Program-made: the position numbers and the translations under genes
In this document: one piece after another, positions 14,782 through 25,328 of the stretch
How the letters are laid out: every line of letters begins with the position of its first letter
Numbering within the stretch: position 1 is the stretch's first letter
Assembly: GCA_045864775.1 (NCBI GenBank)
Contig: BTVR01000002.1
Coordinates: 868,001 to 932,000 of the forward strand
Length of the DNA stretch: 64,000 nt
Reading direction: 5' to 3'
Origin: Macondimonas sp045864775
GTDB taxonomy: Bacteria > Pseudomonadota > Gammaproteobacteria > UBA5335
The notes under the pieces: model-generated
The model's input: only the letters and a program-made list of their open reading frames with translations
Databases searched by the model: none
What the model was told of the DNA's origin: nothing

Positions 14782-16179
14782 TCAAACGCGCTTGGCCTTC
14801 TCTACGGCTTCCTCGATGCTGCCGACCATGTAGAACGCCTGTTCCGGCAGGCCGTCGTACTCGCCGTTCAGAATTCCCTTGAAGCTGCGGATGGTGTCCT
14901 TCAGCGACACATACTTGCCCGGCGAGCCGGTGAACACTTCGGCCACATGGAAGGGCTGGGACAGGAAGCGCTGGATCTTGCGCGCGCGCGAGACGATGAG
15001 CTTGTCCTCTTCGGACAGTTCGTCCATGCCCAGAATGGCAATGATGTCGCGCAGTTCCTTGTAGCGCTGCAGCACGTTCTGCACGCCGCGCGCCGTGTTG
15101 TAGTGCTCCTCGCCGACGACCAGCGGATCGAGCTGGCGGCTGGTGGAGTCGAGCGGATCCACGGCCGGATAAATCCCCAGTTCCGCGATCTGGCGCGACA
15201 GCACCACGGTGGCGTCCAAGTGCGCAAAGGTGGTGGCAGGCGAGGGGTCGGTCAAGTCGTCGGCCGGCACATAGACGGCCTGGATCGAGGTGATCGAACC
15301 GGTCTTGGTGGAGGTGATGCGCTCCTGCAGACGGCCCATTTCCTCGGCCAAGGTGGGCTGGTAACCCACGGCGGAAGGCATGCGACCCAGCAGTGCGGAC
15401 ACCTCGGTGCCCGCAAGGGTGTAGCGATAGATGTTGTCGACGAAGAACAGGATGTCGCGGCCTTCGTCGCGGAAATACTCGGCCATGGTGAGGCCGGTCA
15501 AGGCGACGCGCAGACGGTTGCCCGGCGGCTCGTTCATCTGGCCGTAGACCATGGCCACCTTGGACTCGGACAGGTTCTTGAGGTCGATGACCCCGGATTC
15601 GGCCATTTCGTGATAGAAGTCGTTGCCTTCTCGGGTGCGCTCACCGACGCCGGCGAACACCGACAGACCGCTGTGCTCTTTCGCGATGTTGTTGATCAGT
15701 TCCAGCATGTTCACGGTCTTGCCCACGCCGGCGCCGCCGAACAGGCCCACCTTGCCGCCCTTGGCGAACGGGCAGAGCAGGTCGATGACCTTGATGCCGG
15801 TTTCCAGCAGGTCGGTGGAACCGGACTGCTCTTCATAGGACGGCGCGGCGCGATGGATCTGCCAGCGCTCTGCGCTCTCGACCGGGCCGACTTCATCCAC
15901 CGGATTGCCCAGCACGTCCATGATGCGCCCGAGCGTGCCCTTGCCGACCGGCACCGAGATCGGCGCGCCGGTGCTGCGCACCTCAAGGCCGCGGCTCAGA
16001 CCATCGGACGGACCCATGGCAATGGTGCGCACGACCCCGTCGCCCAGCTGCTGCTGGACTTCCAGAACGAGGCCCGTGGCGTCGACCACCAAGGCGTAGT
16101 ACACGGCAGGAACGGCGTCCCGGGGGAACTCGACGTCCACCACGGCGCCAATGATCTGAACGATTTTTCCGGAGCTCAT
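14782..16179 (-). CDS. atpD: ATP synthase beta subunit
   Basis: Catalytic subunit of F1. The 465-residue protein has the P-loop GGAGVGKT at 148-155, the catalytic segment GVGERTREGNDFYHEM, and ALTGLTMAEYFRDEGRDILF with the Walker B Asp. The DELSEED-type helix is present as GMDELSEEDKLIVSRARK. Length is normal and no changes in catalytic residues are seen. Eighth of nine genes. Confidence 0.98.
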   Translation of the reverse strand: MSSGKIVQIIGAVVDVEFPRDAVPAVYYALVVDATGLVLEVQQQLGDGVVRTIAMGPSDGLSRGLEVRSTGAPISVPVGKGTLGRIMDVLGNPVDEVGPVESAERWQIHRAAPSYEEQSGSTDLLETGIKVIDLLCPFAKGGKVGLFGGAGVGKTVNMLELINNIAKEHSGLSVFAGVGERTREGNDFYHEMAESGVIDLKNLSESKVAMVYGQMNEPPGNRLRVALTGLTMAEYFRDEGRDILFFVDNIYRYTLAGTEVSALLGRMPSAVGYQPTLAEEMGRLQERITSTKTGSITSIQAVYVPADDLTDPSPATTFAHLDATVVLSRQIAELGIYPAVDPLDSTSRQLDPLVVGEEHYNTARGVQNVLQRYKELRDIIAILGMDELSEEDKLIVSRARKIQRFLSQPFHVAEVFTGSPGKYVSLKDTIRSFKGILNGEYDGLPEQAFYMVGSIEEAVEKAKRV

Positions 16180-16258
16180 CTGTCTGACTTCCTTAAGGCT
16201 CTTGTCCGCGCTTGCACGGTGGACGGAATGGGGACGACTGCTGGACGACAGCGGCGAA

Positions 16259-17125
16259 TCAGGACACCGCTGCTGCGCCGGCCACGATTTCGGCCAGCTC
16301 CTGGGTAATCGCGGCCTGCCTGGCCTTGTTGTAGATCAGGGTCAGGCGCTGGATCACCTCGCCGGCGTTGTCGGAGGCCGACTTCATCGCCACCATCCGT
16401 GCCGCCATTTCGCTCGCGACGTTCTCGACCACCGCCTGGTAGATCTGCGATTCGACGTAACGAATCAGCACGTCGTCCAGCAGCGCTGCCGGGTTGGGCT
16501 CGTAGATGTAGTCCCAATTCGAGAGCATCTCCGATTCGCGCACCGGCTCGACCGGCAGCACCTGCTGCACCACGGGCTTTTGGGTCATCGTGTTGATGAA
16601 CTGGTTGCGCACCAGATAGAGCCGATCGATGCGGCCTTCACGGTAGGCATCCAGCATGACCTTGACCGATCCGATCAGTTGCTCCAGCCGCGGACGATCA
16701 CCGAGGCCGCTCTGCTGCGCGACGATGCGGCCGCCCAGACGGCGGAAGAAGCCGATCCCCTTGCCGCCGAGAATGGCGAGTTCGACTTCGACTCCCTGTC
16801 CGTCCCAGCGCCGCATCTCGGCCAGCACCGTCTTGAACAGGTTGATGTTGAGGCCGCCGCACAGACCACGATCGGTGGAAACGAACAGAATGCCGACCCG
16901 CTTGACCGTTTCGCTCTCGACGAGAAACGGATGCCGGTAATCGGGGCTGGCCGCAGCCAGATGCCCGATGACTTCCCGCATGCGTTCGGCATACGGCCGG
17001 GTCGCCGTCATCTGATCCTGCGCCTTGCGCATCTTGCTCGCCGCGACCATTTCCATGGCCTTGGTGATCTTCTGCGTGTTGCGGACGCTGCGGATCTGAT
17101 TGCGGATTTCTTTTGTGCCCGCCAT
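16259..17125 (-). CDS. atpG: ATP synthase gamma subunit
   Basis: The rotating central shaft of F1. The 288-residue protein shows the two long terminal helices that form the coiled coil: MAGTKEIRNQIRSVRNTQKI with TKAMEMVAASKMRKAQDQM at the N-terminus, and MVAMKSASDNAGEVIQRLTL with YNKARQAAITQELAEIVAGA at the C-terminus, both conserved. The Rossmann-like domain lies between (ILFVSTDRGLCGGLNINLFK). It lies between atpA and atpD with short spacers. Confidence 0.97.
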   Translation of the reverse strand: MAGTKEIRNQIRSVRNTQKITKAMEMVAASKMRKAQDQMTATRPYAERMREVIGHLAAASPDYRHPFLVESETVKRVGILFVSTDRGLCGGLNINLFKTVLAEMRRWDGQGVEVELAILGGKGIGFFRRLGGRIVAQQSGLGDRPRLEQLIGSVKVMLDAYREGRIDRLYLVRNQFINTMTQKPVVQQVLPVEPVRESEMLSNWDYIYEPNPAALLDDVLIRYVESQIYQAVVENVASEMAARMVAMKSASDNAGEVIQRLTLIYNKARQAAITQELAEIVAGAAAVS

Positions 17126-17148
17126 GACTCACCTATTCCGTTCGCGCC

Positions 17149-18690
<1,542 letters not shown>

Positions 18691-18702
18691 GTTGCTTCCT
18701 CG

Positions 18703-19242
18703 TCAATGAACCAGTGCGCGGGAAAGACGTTCCAGCTGACTGCGGACCGACCCGTCGATCACCAGATCGCCGGCCCGGATGATCGCCCCGCCCACCAGAC
18801 TTTCATCGATGCGCGTCTTGAGGTTGATCCTGCGCCCGAGTCGCCGGGCAAGCGACTCGATGATGCGCCCTTGCTGATCGTCGTCCAGGGGGACGGCGCT
18901 CACCACGTCGACATCGACCGCCCCTTCCGCCTCGGTCCGCAGTGCGGCGTAAACCGCGGCGATCTGGGGTGCGAGCAGCAAGCGGCGATTCTCGATCAGC
19001 AGCGAGACCAGATTGACGCCCTCCCGGCCCAGTTCGGGGCCGATGGCATCCACGATCAACTGCCGGTTCTGCTCGGCGGTCTGCCGCGGGTTCTCCAAGA
19101 CATCACGGATCGCCGGATACTCGACGAGCGCGGCCAGCAGGTCGAGCCTCTGCTGCCAGTCCGCCAGCGACCCGCCCGGCTGGAGGGCCAGGTCGAGTAC
19201 GGCCTTGGCGTAGGGACGGATCAGGGTGCTTACATCCGACAT
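18703..19242 (-). CDS. atpH: ATP synthase delta subunit
   Basis: Part of the peripheral stalk; joins the alpha subunits to the b subunit. The 179-residue protein begins with MSDVSTLIRPYAKAVLDLAL, the standard helical N-terminal domain, and carries the C-terminal family segment NLKTRIDESLVGGAIIRAGD followed by VIDGSVRSQLERLSRAL. It is 11 bp downstream of atpF and 12 bp upstream of atpA. Confidence 0.96.
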   Translation of the reverse strand: MSDVSTLIRPYAKAVLDLALQPGGSLADWQQRLDLLAALVEYPAIRDVLENPRQTAEQNRQLIVDAIGPELGREGVNLVSLLIENRRLLLAPQIAAVYAALRTEAEGAVDVDVVSAVPLDDDQQGRIIESLARRLGRRINLKTRIDESLVGGAIIRAGDLVIDGSVRSQLERLSRALVH

Positions 19243-19253
19243 CGAACCCCCGA

Positions 19254-19724
19254 TCAGATCTGGCCGACGAGATCGTCGAGGAGATCGCGATGAGCGGCGG
19301 GATCGATTTCACGTCGGAGAATGCGCCCGGCGCCGGCGGTCGCCAAATCGGCCACTTCCCTGCGCAGCGCCTCACGCGCCTGGGCGATCTCTTGGGCGAT
19401 CAAGGCTTCGGCCGAGCGGATCTGCCGCTCGCCCTCGTCCCGGGCCGCCAGCTTGGCCTGTTCGACCATCTCGGTGCCGCGGCGATTCGCCTGGGCGAGA
19501 ATCTCGGCCGCCTGCTGACGCGCCGCCTGCAGCGTCGCCTCGACTTCCTGGCGTGAACGCTCGAGCTGGGTGTTGCCCTGCTCCGCCGCCGCAAGACCTT
19601 CGGCGATCTTGCGCTGACGCTCCTGCATGGCCTGCGTCAGGGGCGGCCAGACGAACTTCATCATGAACCAGACGAACAGCCCGAAGGTGATCATCTGGCC
19701 TAGCAAAGTGGCGTTGATGCCCAC
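19254..19724 (-). CDS. atpF: ATP synthase b subunit
   Basis: Peripheral stalk subunit with one membrane span. The 156-residue protein starts MGINATLLGQMITFGLFVWF, a single transmembrane helix, followed by a long charged coiled coil (ERQRKIAEGLAAAEQGNTQL and further) that dimerises. Length equals that of E. coli b (156). Confidence 0.97.
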   Translation of the reverse strand: MGINATLLGQMITFGLFVWFMMKFVWPPLTQAMQERQRKIAEGLAAAEQGNTQLERSRQEVEATLQAARQQAAEILAQANRRGTEMVEQAKLAARDEGERQIRSAEALIAQEIAQAREALRREVADLATAGAGRILRREIDPAAHRDLLDDLVGQI

Positions 19725-19779
19725 GATAACTTCTCCGCGATTCGTGTTCTAACCCAAAACAACCGGATGGCCGGGTGCC

Positions 19780-20046
19780 TCAGCCGAGCGCGGCCAGGAA
19801 GGGGTTCGCGAACATCATGAGCAGGCCCATGGCCACGCCGATAATGGAGACGGCGTCGAGCAGACCGGCGATGATGAACATGCGGGTTTGCAGCATGCCG
19901 GCCAGTTCGGGCTGGCGGGCGACGCCTTCCAGGAACTTGCCGCCCAGCAGGGCGAAGCCGATGGCCGTGCCGACCGCGGCAAGACCGAAAATGATACCGA
20001 CGGTCAACACGGTGTTGGCCTGGATCTGGGCGATAAGAGCTTCCAT
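19780..20046 (-). CDS. atpE: ATP synthase c subunit
   Basis: Membrane proteolipid forming the rotor ring. The 88-residue protein is two helices joined by the polar loop ARQPEL (43-48). The ion-carrying carboxylate is Asp64 in IAGLLDAVSIIGVAMGL, as in E. coli; the glutamine, glutamate and hydroxyl ligands of sodium-type rings are not seen, so it should carry protons. Two ATG codons stand in tandem at 20049 and 20046; the second is chosen for its spacing from the AAGGAGG ribosome site. Confidence 0.97.
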   Translation of the reverse strand: MEALIAQIQANTVLTVGIIFGLAAVGTAIGFALLGGKFLEGVARQPELAGMLQTRMFIIAGLLDAVSIIGVAMGLLMMFANPFLAALG

Positions 20047-20085
20047 CATTCCTCCTTCAGGAATATGCAGTGTGGGCCAAAAGGA

Positions 20086-20862
20086 TCAATGCTTGGCGTG
20101 GGCCATACCCAGGTACACCACCGTCAGGGTCATGAAAATGAACGCCTGCAAGGGGATGACCAGGAGATGGAAGATCGCCCAGGCGCCGCCGGGCCCCCAC
20201 TGCGCCCACCACGGCAGCAGGGCAATCAAGACAAAAATGAGTTCGCCGGCATAGAGGTTGCCGAACAGTCGCAGACCCAGCGACAGCGGCTTGGCCAGCA
20301 GTTCCACAGCATTGAGGATCAGATTGAACGGAATCAGGTACTTGCCGAAGGGGTGGAACAGCAGCTCTTCGAGATAGCCGCCGACGCCCTTGCCCTTGAT
20401 GCTGTAGACGATGATGAGCAGGAAAACGGTGAACGAGAGCCCGAAGGTCGCGCTCATGTCGGCCGAAGGCACCGGCCTGAAATACTGGACGCCGAACAGG
20501 CCCGCCACGGCGGGGAACAAATCGACCGGAATCAGGTCGATGGTGTTCCAGAGCAGCACGAGACAGAAGATCGTCATGGCCAGCGGAGCGATGAGACGAC
20601 TGTCGCCATGGAAGGTTTCGTGCACCACGCCGTCGATGAATTCGATGACCGATTCGACCAGATTCTGCAGCGGGCCGGGCACACCGGTCGTGGCGCGACG
20701 GGCCGCAATGGCGAAAGTCGCCACGAGCAGGATGCCGAGCGCTGCCGACATCAGCAGCGTGTCGACGTTGAAGGTCCAGAACCCTTCGCCGACCGTCCAA
20801 CCGGTCAGATGGTGGGTCACGTATTCTTGTGGGGAGTGGGCAGCGTGTTCAGCACTGGACAT
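20086..20862 (-). CDS. atpB: ATP synthase a subunit
   Basis: Membrane stator subunit that forms the proton half-channels. The 258-residue protein contains the essential Arg198 in LSLGLRLFGNLYAGE and the C-terminal channel helix with QAFIFMTLTVVYLGMAHAKH. Several hydrophobic helices are evident. It sits 4 bp after atpI and 37 bp before atpE. Confidence 0.97.
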   Translation of the reverse strand: MSSAEHAAHSPQEYVTHHLTGWTVGEGFWTFNVDTLLMSAALGILLVATFAIAARRATTGVPGPLQNLVESVIEFIDGVVHETFHGDSRLIAPLAMTIFCLVLLWNTIDLIPVDLFPAVAGLFGVQYFRPVPSADMSATFGLSFTVFLLIIVYSIKGKGVGGYLEELLFHPFGKYLIPFNLILNAVELLAKPLSLGLRLFGNLYAGELIFVLIALLPWWAQWGPGGAWAIFHLLVIPLQAFIFMTLTVVYLGMAHAKH

Positions 20863-20865
20863 GAG

Positions 20866-21234
20866 TCAATCAACCCCTTTAGGCCTGTCATCCGGCACGT
20901 CCCACAGGAGGGCGAACCAATAAACCCCGGTCGTGGCCACAAAGGCCGCAATGACCACCAGAAACTGCCTCGGCAAGAACATGGCGGCGGCTGCAAACAT
21001 GCCGATGCTGGCGCCCCATTTCACGGCCTCGGCACGCACCATCGCGGCCAGCCGGGCTTGAGGCGTGGCGTCGGGCGGCAATAGCGCCGTCCTGACCATG
21101 AAGGTCGCTGCTGCGAGCAGGTTTCCGCCACCCCCCAGACAGGCCGCCATCACGCCGGCCCAGCCGTACCAACAGGCCGCAATCGCTGCCATGGCCAGCG
21201 TTACGGCGGCTTGCCACCGAATCAGCCGGCCCAT
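20866..21234 (-). CDS. atpI: ATP synthase accessory protein AtpI
   Basis: Small membrane protein at the head of the atp operon, thought to help c-ring assembly. The 122-residue protein has four hydrophobic stretches (AAVTLAMAAIAACWYGWAG; GGGGNLLAAATFMV; WGASIGMFAAAAMFL; FLVVIAAFVATTGVYWFALL). Sequence is divergent from E. coli AtpI, as usual for this gene; identification depends largely on size, hydrophobicity and position. Confidence 0.85.
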   Translation of the reverse strand: MGRLIRWQAAVTLAMAAIAACWYGWAGVMAACLGGGGNLLAAATFMVRTALLPPDATPQARLAAMVRAEAVKWGASIGMFAAAAMFLPRQFLVVIAAFVATTGVYWFALLWDVPDDRPKGVD

Positions 21235-21324
21235 CGATGCAATTCAACGACCTTGGGGGAAACACACTGCGCAACTTCGGGAGGCACGCGGAAAATGGCC
21301 TCGCCGCCCCCTGGAAGCGCGGCA

Positions 21325-21353
21325 AGTATAATGACCGCACTTTGACGGGTCAA
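21325..21353 (-). promoter_or_regulatory. Promoter of the atp operon, overlapping the end of parB
   Basis: On the minus strand TTGACC (21348-21353), a 17-bp spacer and TATACT (21325-21330) form a near-consensus sigma70 promoter. The -35 hexamer overlaps the parB stop codon (21350-21352). The predicted start at about 21317 gives an 80-nt leader before atpI. Confidence 0.8.
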
Positions 21354-22216
21354 TGCTGGAATTCGTCCTCGGGCGTTTGCCCCAATGCGGCGAGCAGGCC
21401 GTCGAGCTGTTCGAGCGAATGGTAGTCGATGCGGATCGACCCCTTGCCGCCGCGGTCCTGAATGGTGACGCCGGTACCCAACTGCTCGGAGAGAGCCCGC
21501 TGCAGGCGGCCGAGGTTGGGATCCGGCGCCGCTCCGGCGGGCCGGGGGTGCTGCAAGCGCCGCACCAGCGCCTCGGTCTGGCGCACGGTCAGCTTGCGCT
21601 GCGCCACCTGCGCGGCCGCCTCGCACTGCGCGCCACCCTTCAATCCCAACAGGGCCCGGCCGTGACCCATTTCCAGGCGGCCGTCTTCCAGCAGCTTGCG
21701 CACGACCGGCTCCAGCTCGTTGAGGCGCAGGAGATTGGTCACCGCGGAGCGCGAACGGCCGACCGTGCCGGCGATCTGTTCATGGGTGAGCGCGAACTCA
21801 TCCTGCAAGCGCGCCAGCGCCAGAGCCTCCTCCATGGGATTGAGGTCTTCGCGCTGGATGTTTTCGATCAATGCGATCGCCATGGCCGCCTGATCGGGTA
21901 CCTCGCGCACCAGGCAGGGCACTTCGCGCAGGCCGGCGAGCTGAGCCGCGCGCCAGCGCCGCTCACCGGCGATGATTTCGTAGCCCCCATCGACCGGCCG
22001 CACCACGATCGGCTGGAGGATGCCCTGCGCGCGGATGGATTCGGCCAGATCGGCCAGGGCCTCCGGTTCGATCTGCAAGCGGGGCTGGTATCTTCCGCGC
22101 TGCAGTTGTTCGATCGGGAGTCGCTCGAGCGTCTCTCCCGGGCCCGCCGGGCCCGCCAGCGCCACGCCGCCCAGCAGCGCGTCCAGGCCGCGCCCGAGCC
22201 CTCGCTTGCGGTTCAT
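21350..22216 (-). CDS. parB: Chromosome partitioning protein ParB
   Basis: CTP-dependent DNA clamp that loads at parS sites to organise the origin region. The 288-residue protein has the typical basic N-terminus MNRKRGLGRGLDALLG, the CTPase/N-terminal domain with the GERRWRAAQLAGL motif, the helix-turn-helix (LTHEQIAGTVGRSRSAVTNL) and a C-terminal dimerisation domain. Its start overlaps the parA stop by ATGA. The gene precedes the atp operon in the usual gammaproteobacterial order. Confidence 0.97.
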   Translation of the reverse strand: MNRKRGLGRGLDALLGGVALAGPAGPGETLERLPIEQLQRGRYQPRLQIEPEALADLAESIRAQGILQPIVVRPVDGGYEIIAGERRWRAAQLAGLREVPCLVREVPDQAAMAIALIENIQREDLNPMEEALALARLQDEFALTHEQIAGTVGRSRSAVTNLLRLNELEPVVRKLLEDGRLEMGHGRALLGLKGGAQCEAAAQVAQRKLTVRQTEALVRRLQHPRPAGAAPDPNLGRLQRALSEQLGTGVTIQDRGGKGSIRIDYHSLEQLDGLLAALGQTPEDEFQH

Positions 22217-23022
22217 GTGGCAGCTCCCGTCAGATCCGTGATCGCGCTCATCCGGCCGCGGGCGTGGCGACGCAACATCTCGCCAGCCAGGGCGAGATAG
22301 GCGGCGCTGCCTTGTGCGCTGCGGTCGAGGAGCACGCAGGGCACGCCATAGCTCGGCGCCTCGGCCAGCCGGACATTGCGTGGCACGATGGAACGATAGA
22401 CCTTGTCGCCGAAATGGCGCAGCAACTGTTCGGAGACGTCCCGCGCCAGGCGGTTGCGGGGATCGAACATGGTGCGCAACAGCCCCTCGATTTCGAGCCC
22501 GGTATTCGGGCCGCGCCGCACCCCCTCGATCGTGCCCAGCAGTGCCTTGAGCCCCTCCAGGGCGTAATACTCGCATTGCATGGGAATGAGGACCCCCTGC
22601 GCCGCCACCAAGGCGTTGACCGTCAACAGATTGAGCGACGGGGGGCAATCGATCAGCACATAGTCGAATGGCTCGGGCAAGGCCGCCAGGGCGCGCGCCA
22701 GCGCGGTTTCGCGATGCTCCCGTTGCAGCAGCCCGACCTCGGCCGCGGTGAGATCGCCGGTGGCCGGCAGGACATGGAAGCCCCCCTTGTCCACCTCGCG
22801 TTGCGCCTCGGCGAGCGTGCAGTCGCCGAGCAGCACGTCGCAGGCCGTGAACGCGTCCTCGGCGACCGCAATGCCGCAGCCCACGGTGGCATTGCCCTGC
22901 GGGTCGAGATCGACGAGCAACACTTTCTTGCGGGCCAGGGCCAGGGCGGCAGCGAGATTGACCGTGGTCGTGGTCTTGCCGACGCCGCCCTTCTGGTTGG
23001 TGATTGCGATTATGCGGGCCAC
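22213..23022 (-). CDS. parA: Chromosome partitioning ATPase ParA (Soj)
   Basis: Walker-type ATPase that moves ParB-bound origins. The 269-residue protein has the deviant Walker A KGGVGKTTT at 11-19, the A' segment VLLVDLDPQGNAT, and Walker B YVLIDCPPSLNLLTVNAL. It lacks the N-terminal HTH extension of plasmid ParA, consistent with a chromosomal copy. It overlaps parB by four bases and lies 24 bp after rsmG. Confidence 0.97.
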   Translation of the reverse strand: MARIIAITNQKGGVGKTTTTVNLAAALALARKKVLLVDLDPQGNATVGCGIAVAEDAFTACDVLLGDCTLAEAQREVDKGGFHVLPATGDLTAAEVGLLQREHRETALARALAALPEPFDYVLIDCPPSLNLLTVNALVAAQGVLIPMQCEYYALEGLKALLGTIEGVRRGPNTGLEIEGLLRTMFDPRNRLARDVSEQLLRHFGDKVYRSIVPRNVRLAEAPSYGVPCVLLDRSAQGSAAYLALAGEMLRRHARGRMSAITDLTGAAT

Positions 23023-23046
23023 ACCGGCTTCCTCATCGTCGATCTT

Positions 23047-23691
23047 TCACGCGGATCGCTCCCGCGCCCGATGCAAAACGGCCAGCCGTCGCACCGCATC
23101 CAGCCCCGGCACCGTCACGGAAACCACCTCGCCCCGAGCGAAGTCGGCCGGAATCCCGGCCCATTCGTTCTCGACGTCCGGCCCCTTCATGGCCACGAGC
23201 CGGACCTCGGAACCACCGAGATGCCGGGCGTAGGCGCAGAGCTGCGCCAGATCCGTCACGGCGCGCGCCACCACGGTATCGGCCGGGCAGGCCGGACACA
23301 GGGTTTCGGCGCGTCCGTGCAGCACCTCGACATGGGCCAGCCCCAGGCGGCGCACCGCATGGTGCAGAAACCGCACCTTTTTGCCATTGCTCTCGACGAG
23401 GATGTACCGCCGTCCGGGATCGGCAATCGCCAACGGAATCCCGGGCAAGCCGGCGCCGCTGCCGACATCGATGATCCGGGCGCCTCGCAGGTGCGGCAAC
23501 ACCGTCAGGCTGTCCAGCAGATGGCGCGGCACCATGTCCGCCGGCTCGCGCACGGCGGTGAGATTATAGGCGGCGTTCCATTCGGCAAGCAGGCTCAGGA
23601 AAGCCAGCAGTCGCTGCTGATCTGCCGAAGCGATGTGCAGCCCCATCGCCTCGAGCCCGGCAGCGAGCAGCGCGTCCAACTCGCCATTCAT
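23047..23691 (-). CDS. rsmG: 16S rRNA (guanine527-N7)-methyltransferase RsmG
   Basis: Methylates G527 in 16S rRNA. The 214-residue protein has the SAM-binding motif IIDVGSGAGLPGIPLAIA (73-90), the N-terminal LLAEWNAAYNLTAVREPADM and HLLDSLTVLPHL segment, and the RAVTDLAQLCAYA motif. Start 23691 is chosen because it overlaps the stop of the upstream cupin gene by ATGA and gives a normal family length; a longer in-frame version is not plausible. The usual upstream partner mnmG (gidA) is absent here. Confidence 0.95.
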   Translation of the reverse strand: MNGELDALLAAGLEAMGLHIASADQQRLLAFLSLLAEWNAAYNLTAVREPADMVPRHLLDSLTVLPHLRGARIIDVGSGAGLPGIPLAIADPGRRYILVESNGKKVRFLHHAVRRLGLAHVEVLHGRAETLCPACPADTVVARAVTDLAQLCAYARHLGGSEVRLVAMKGPDVENEWAGIPADFARGEVVSVTVPGLDAVRRLAVLHRARERSA

Positions 23692-24179
23692 GTCGCGCCG
23701 TCCCCGATCAGCGTGGCAAGAACCGGCCAGTGCGCGGGAAACAGTCGGCGCATCTCCTCGCGGCCGGCCATGTCGCGGTCGGCCGCATCGAAACCCGGCG
23801 CCACGGCTTCGCTGAGCAGTCCATACTCGCCGGCTTCGAGTCGACTCGCCTTCCACACCCCTGCGGGGACGGTCAGTTGCAGCATGTGCCCTTGCGCCGG
23901 ATCAGGCCCCAGCACGTGCCGCTCGAGCCGCCCATCCGGCCACACGAGCCAGTAGACGATGGGCGCGCCGGCGTGGAAGAAATGGACGATGTCGGATCGG
24001 TTGCGGTGGAGCCGGCCCGTCGGCCGCTCGCGCGTGAGCAAGTAGTAAATGCTGGTCATCAGCGGGCGGACGGCGGCGCCCGTTCCCAATCGCCGCTCGC
24101 TGGCGTAGGTGCGCCGGAAGTAGCCGCCCTCGGGATGTGGGGTCAGGCCCAAGGCCGAAATCCAGTCTGCTGCGTTCAC
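23688..24179 (-). CDS. Cupin family protein (DUF985)
   Basis: A 163-residue single-domain cupin of the DUF985 kind. It shows HPEGGYFRRTYAS near residue 15, TSIYYLLTRERPTGRLHRNRSDIVHFF in pieces through residue 68, and GPDPAQGHMLQLTVPAGVWKA near 93-112, matching the two cupin motifs with His ligands. Start is GTG 24179. It overlaps rsmG by four bases and occupies the place where mnmG is found in many relatives. The substrate is unknown; some members bind sugar-like ligands. Confidence 0.85.
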   Translation of the reverse strand: MNAADWISALGLTPHPEGGYFRRTYASERRLGTGAAVRPLMTSIYYLLTRERPTGRLHRNRSDIVHFFHAGAPIVYWLVWPDGRLERHVLGPDPAQGHMLQLTVPAGVWKASRLEAGEYGLLSEAVAPGFDAADRDMAGREEMRRLFPAHWPVLATLIGDGAT

Positions 24180-24290
24180 CCCGTGCCTCGTCGATGACCC
24201 GTCGGACCCTGGCCCGTGCCGCCAGCCTCAGGTCAGAGGCGCATTCTAGCGCAGCCCGTCGACAGGGTTGCGCCGCCGTAGAATGCGTCC

Positions 24291-25271
24291 ATGTCGAACC
24301 CATCGGAAACGGACACCGCGCCGCCCTGGCCTAGGCTCACGCTTGGCATCAGTGCCTGCCTGCTCGGCGAGCCGGTGCGCTATGACGGCGGACACAAGCG
24401 CGATCGCTACATCCTCGAGCAGCTTGCGCCCCATTTCGATTTTCGCCCGATCTGCCCCGAGATGGCGATCGGGCTGGGCGCGCCGCGGCCGCCGCTGCAT
24501 CTGGTGCAGATGGGCGCGTCGATCCGGGCGCGCGGCGTGCAGGATCCCGCGCTCGACGTCACCGCCGAGTTGACCGCCTTTGGGCTGCGCGTCGCCGAGG
24601 CGGCGCACGATCTCAGCGGCTATCTGTTCAAGGCCCGCTCGCCGAGCTGCGGCGTGGCGCACGTCCACGTACATGACCGGACCGGCCGGGTCCACCCCCA
24701 CGGTCGCGGCATCTATGCCGATGCCGTCCTGAACCGTCTGCCGCTGCTGCCCGCGGAAGAGGAGGATCGGCTCCAGGATGCCGCGTTGCGGGAAAACTTT
24801 CTCGAGCAGGTCCATGCCTACGCCCGTTGGCGCAGCTTGTTGGCTCAAGGGCCGACGGCGGAGGCGCTGGTGCAATTCCACGCGCGACACAAGCTGCTGC
24901 TGATGGCGCACGGCAGCGAGCCCTTGCGCGCGCTCGGGCGCATCGTGGCGAACCTGGGCCAGATCCCCCTGGCCGAGGTTATGACGCAATACGGGCCGGC
25001 GTTCATGCAGGCGCTGCGCTACCAACCCACACGCAAGCGCCATGCGAACGTGCTCTACCACGCCATGGGCTATCTCAAGAATCAGCTCACGCCAGCGGAG
25101 AAGCGCGAGCTTTCCGAGACGATCGAGGCTTATCGGCAGGGCGATGTGCCGCGTAGCGCGCCTTTCGCCCTGATGGGTCATTATTTGCGCCGCCATCCCC
25201 ACCCCTACCTGACCCAGCAGGTCTACTGGAACAGGGCGCCGCCTGGCCTCGGGCCGTGGAATCAGACGTAA
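24291..25271 (+). CDS. DUF523-DUF1722 fusion protein
   Basis: A 326-residue two-domain protein. The N-terminal DUF523 domain (about 16-155) has ISACLLGEPVRYDGGHKRD, FDFRPICPEMAIGLGAPRPP and ARSPSCGVAHV with conserved Cys residues at about 23, 55 and 120. The C-terminal DUF1722 (YbgA) domain (about 165-310) includes QFHARHKLLLMAHGSEPLRA and MGYLKNQLTPAEKREL. In many gammaproteobacteria the gene neighbours photolyase genes; no such neighbour occurs here. Function is not established. Confidence 0.88.
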   Translation: MSNPSETDTAPPWPRLTLGISACLLGEPVRYDGGHKRDRYILEQLAPHFDFRPICPEMAIGLGAPRPPLHLVQMGASIRARGVQDPALDVTAELTAFGLRVAEAAHDLSGYLFKARSPSCGVAHVHVHDRTGRVHPHGRGIYADAVLNRLPLLPAEEEDRLQDAALRENFLEQVHAYARWRSLLAQGPTAEALVQFHARHKLLLMAHGSEPLRALGRIVANLGQIPLAEVMTQYGPAFMQALRYQPTRKRHANVLYHAMGYLKNQLTPAEKRELSETIEAYRQGDVPRSAPFALMGHYLRRHPHPYLTQQVYWNRAPPGLGPWNQT

Positions 25272-25294
25272 AAAAACGCCGGGTTTCCCCGGCG
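25270..25294 (-). terminator. Terminator of the outer-membrane transporter-like gene
   Basis: On the minus strand CGCCGGG, a short loop and CCCGGCG are followed by seven T. It lies 35 bp after the stop of the minus-strand gene and overlaps the 3' end of the convergent DUF523 gene. Confidence 0.88.
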
Positions 25295-25328
25295 CAACAT
25301 CAGGCAACAAGAGGCTGAGAGGGTGACA

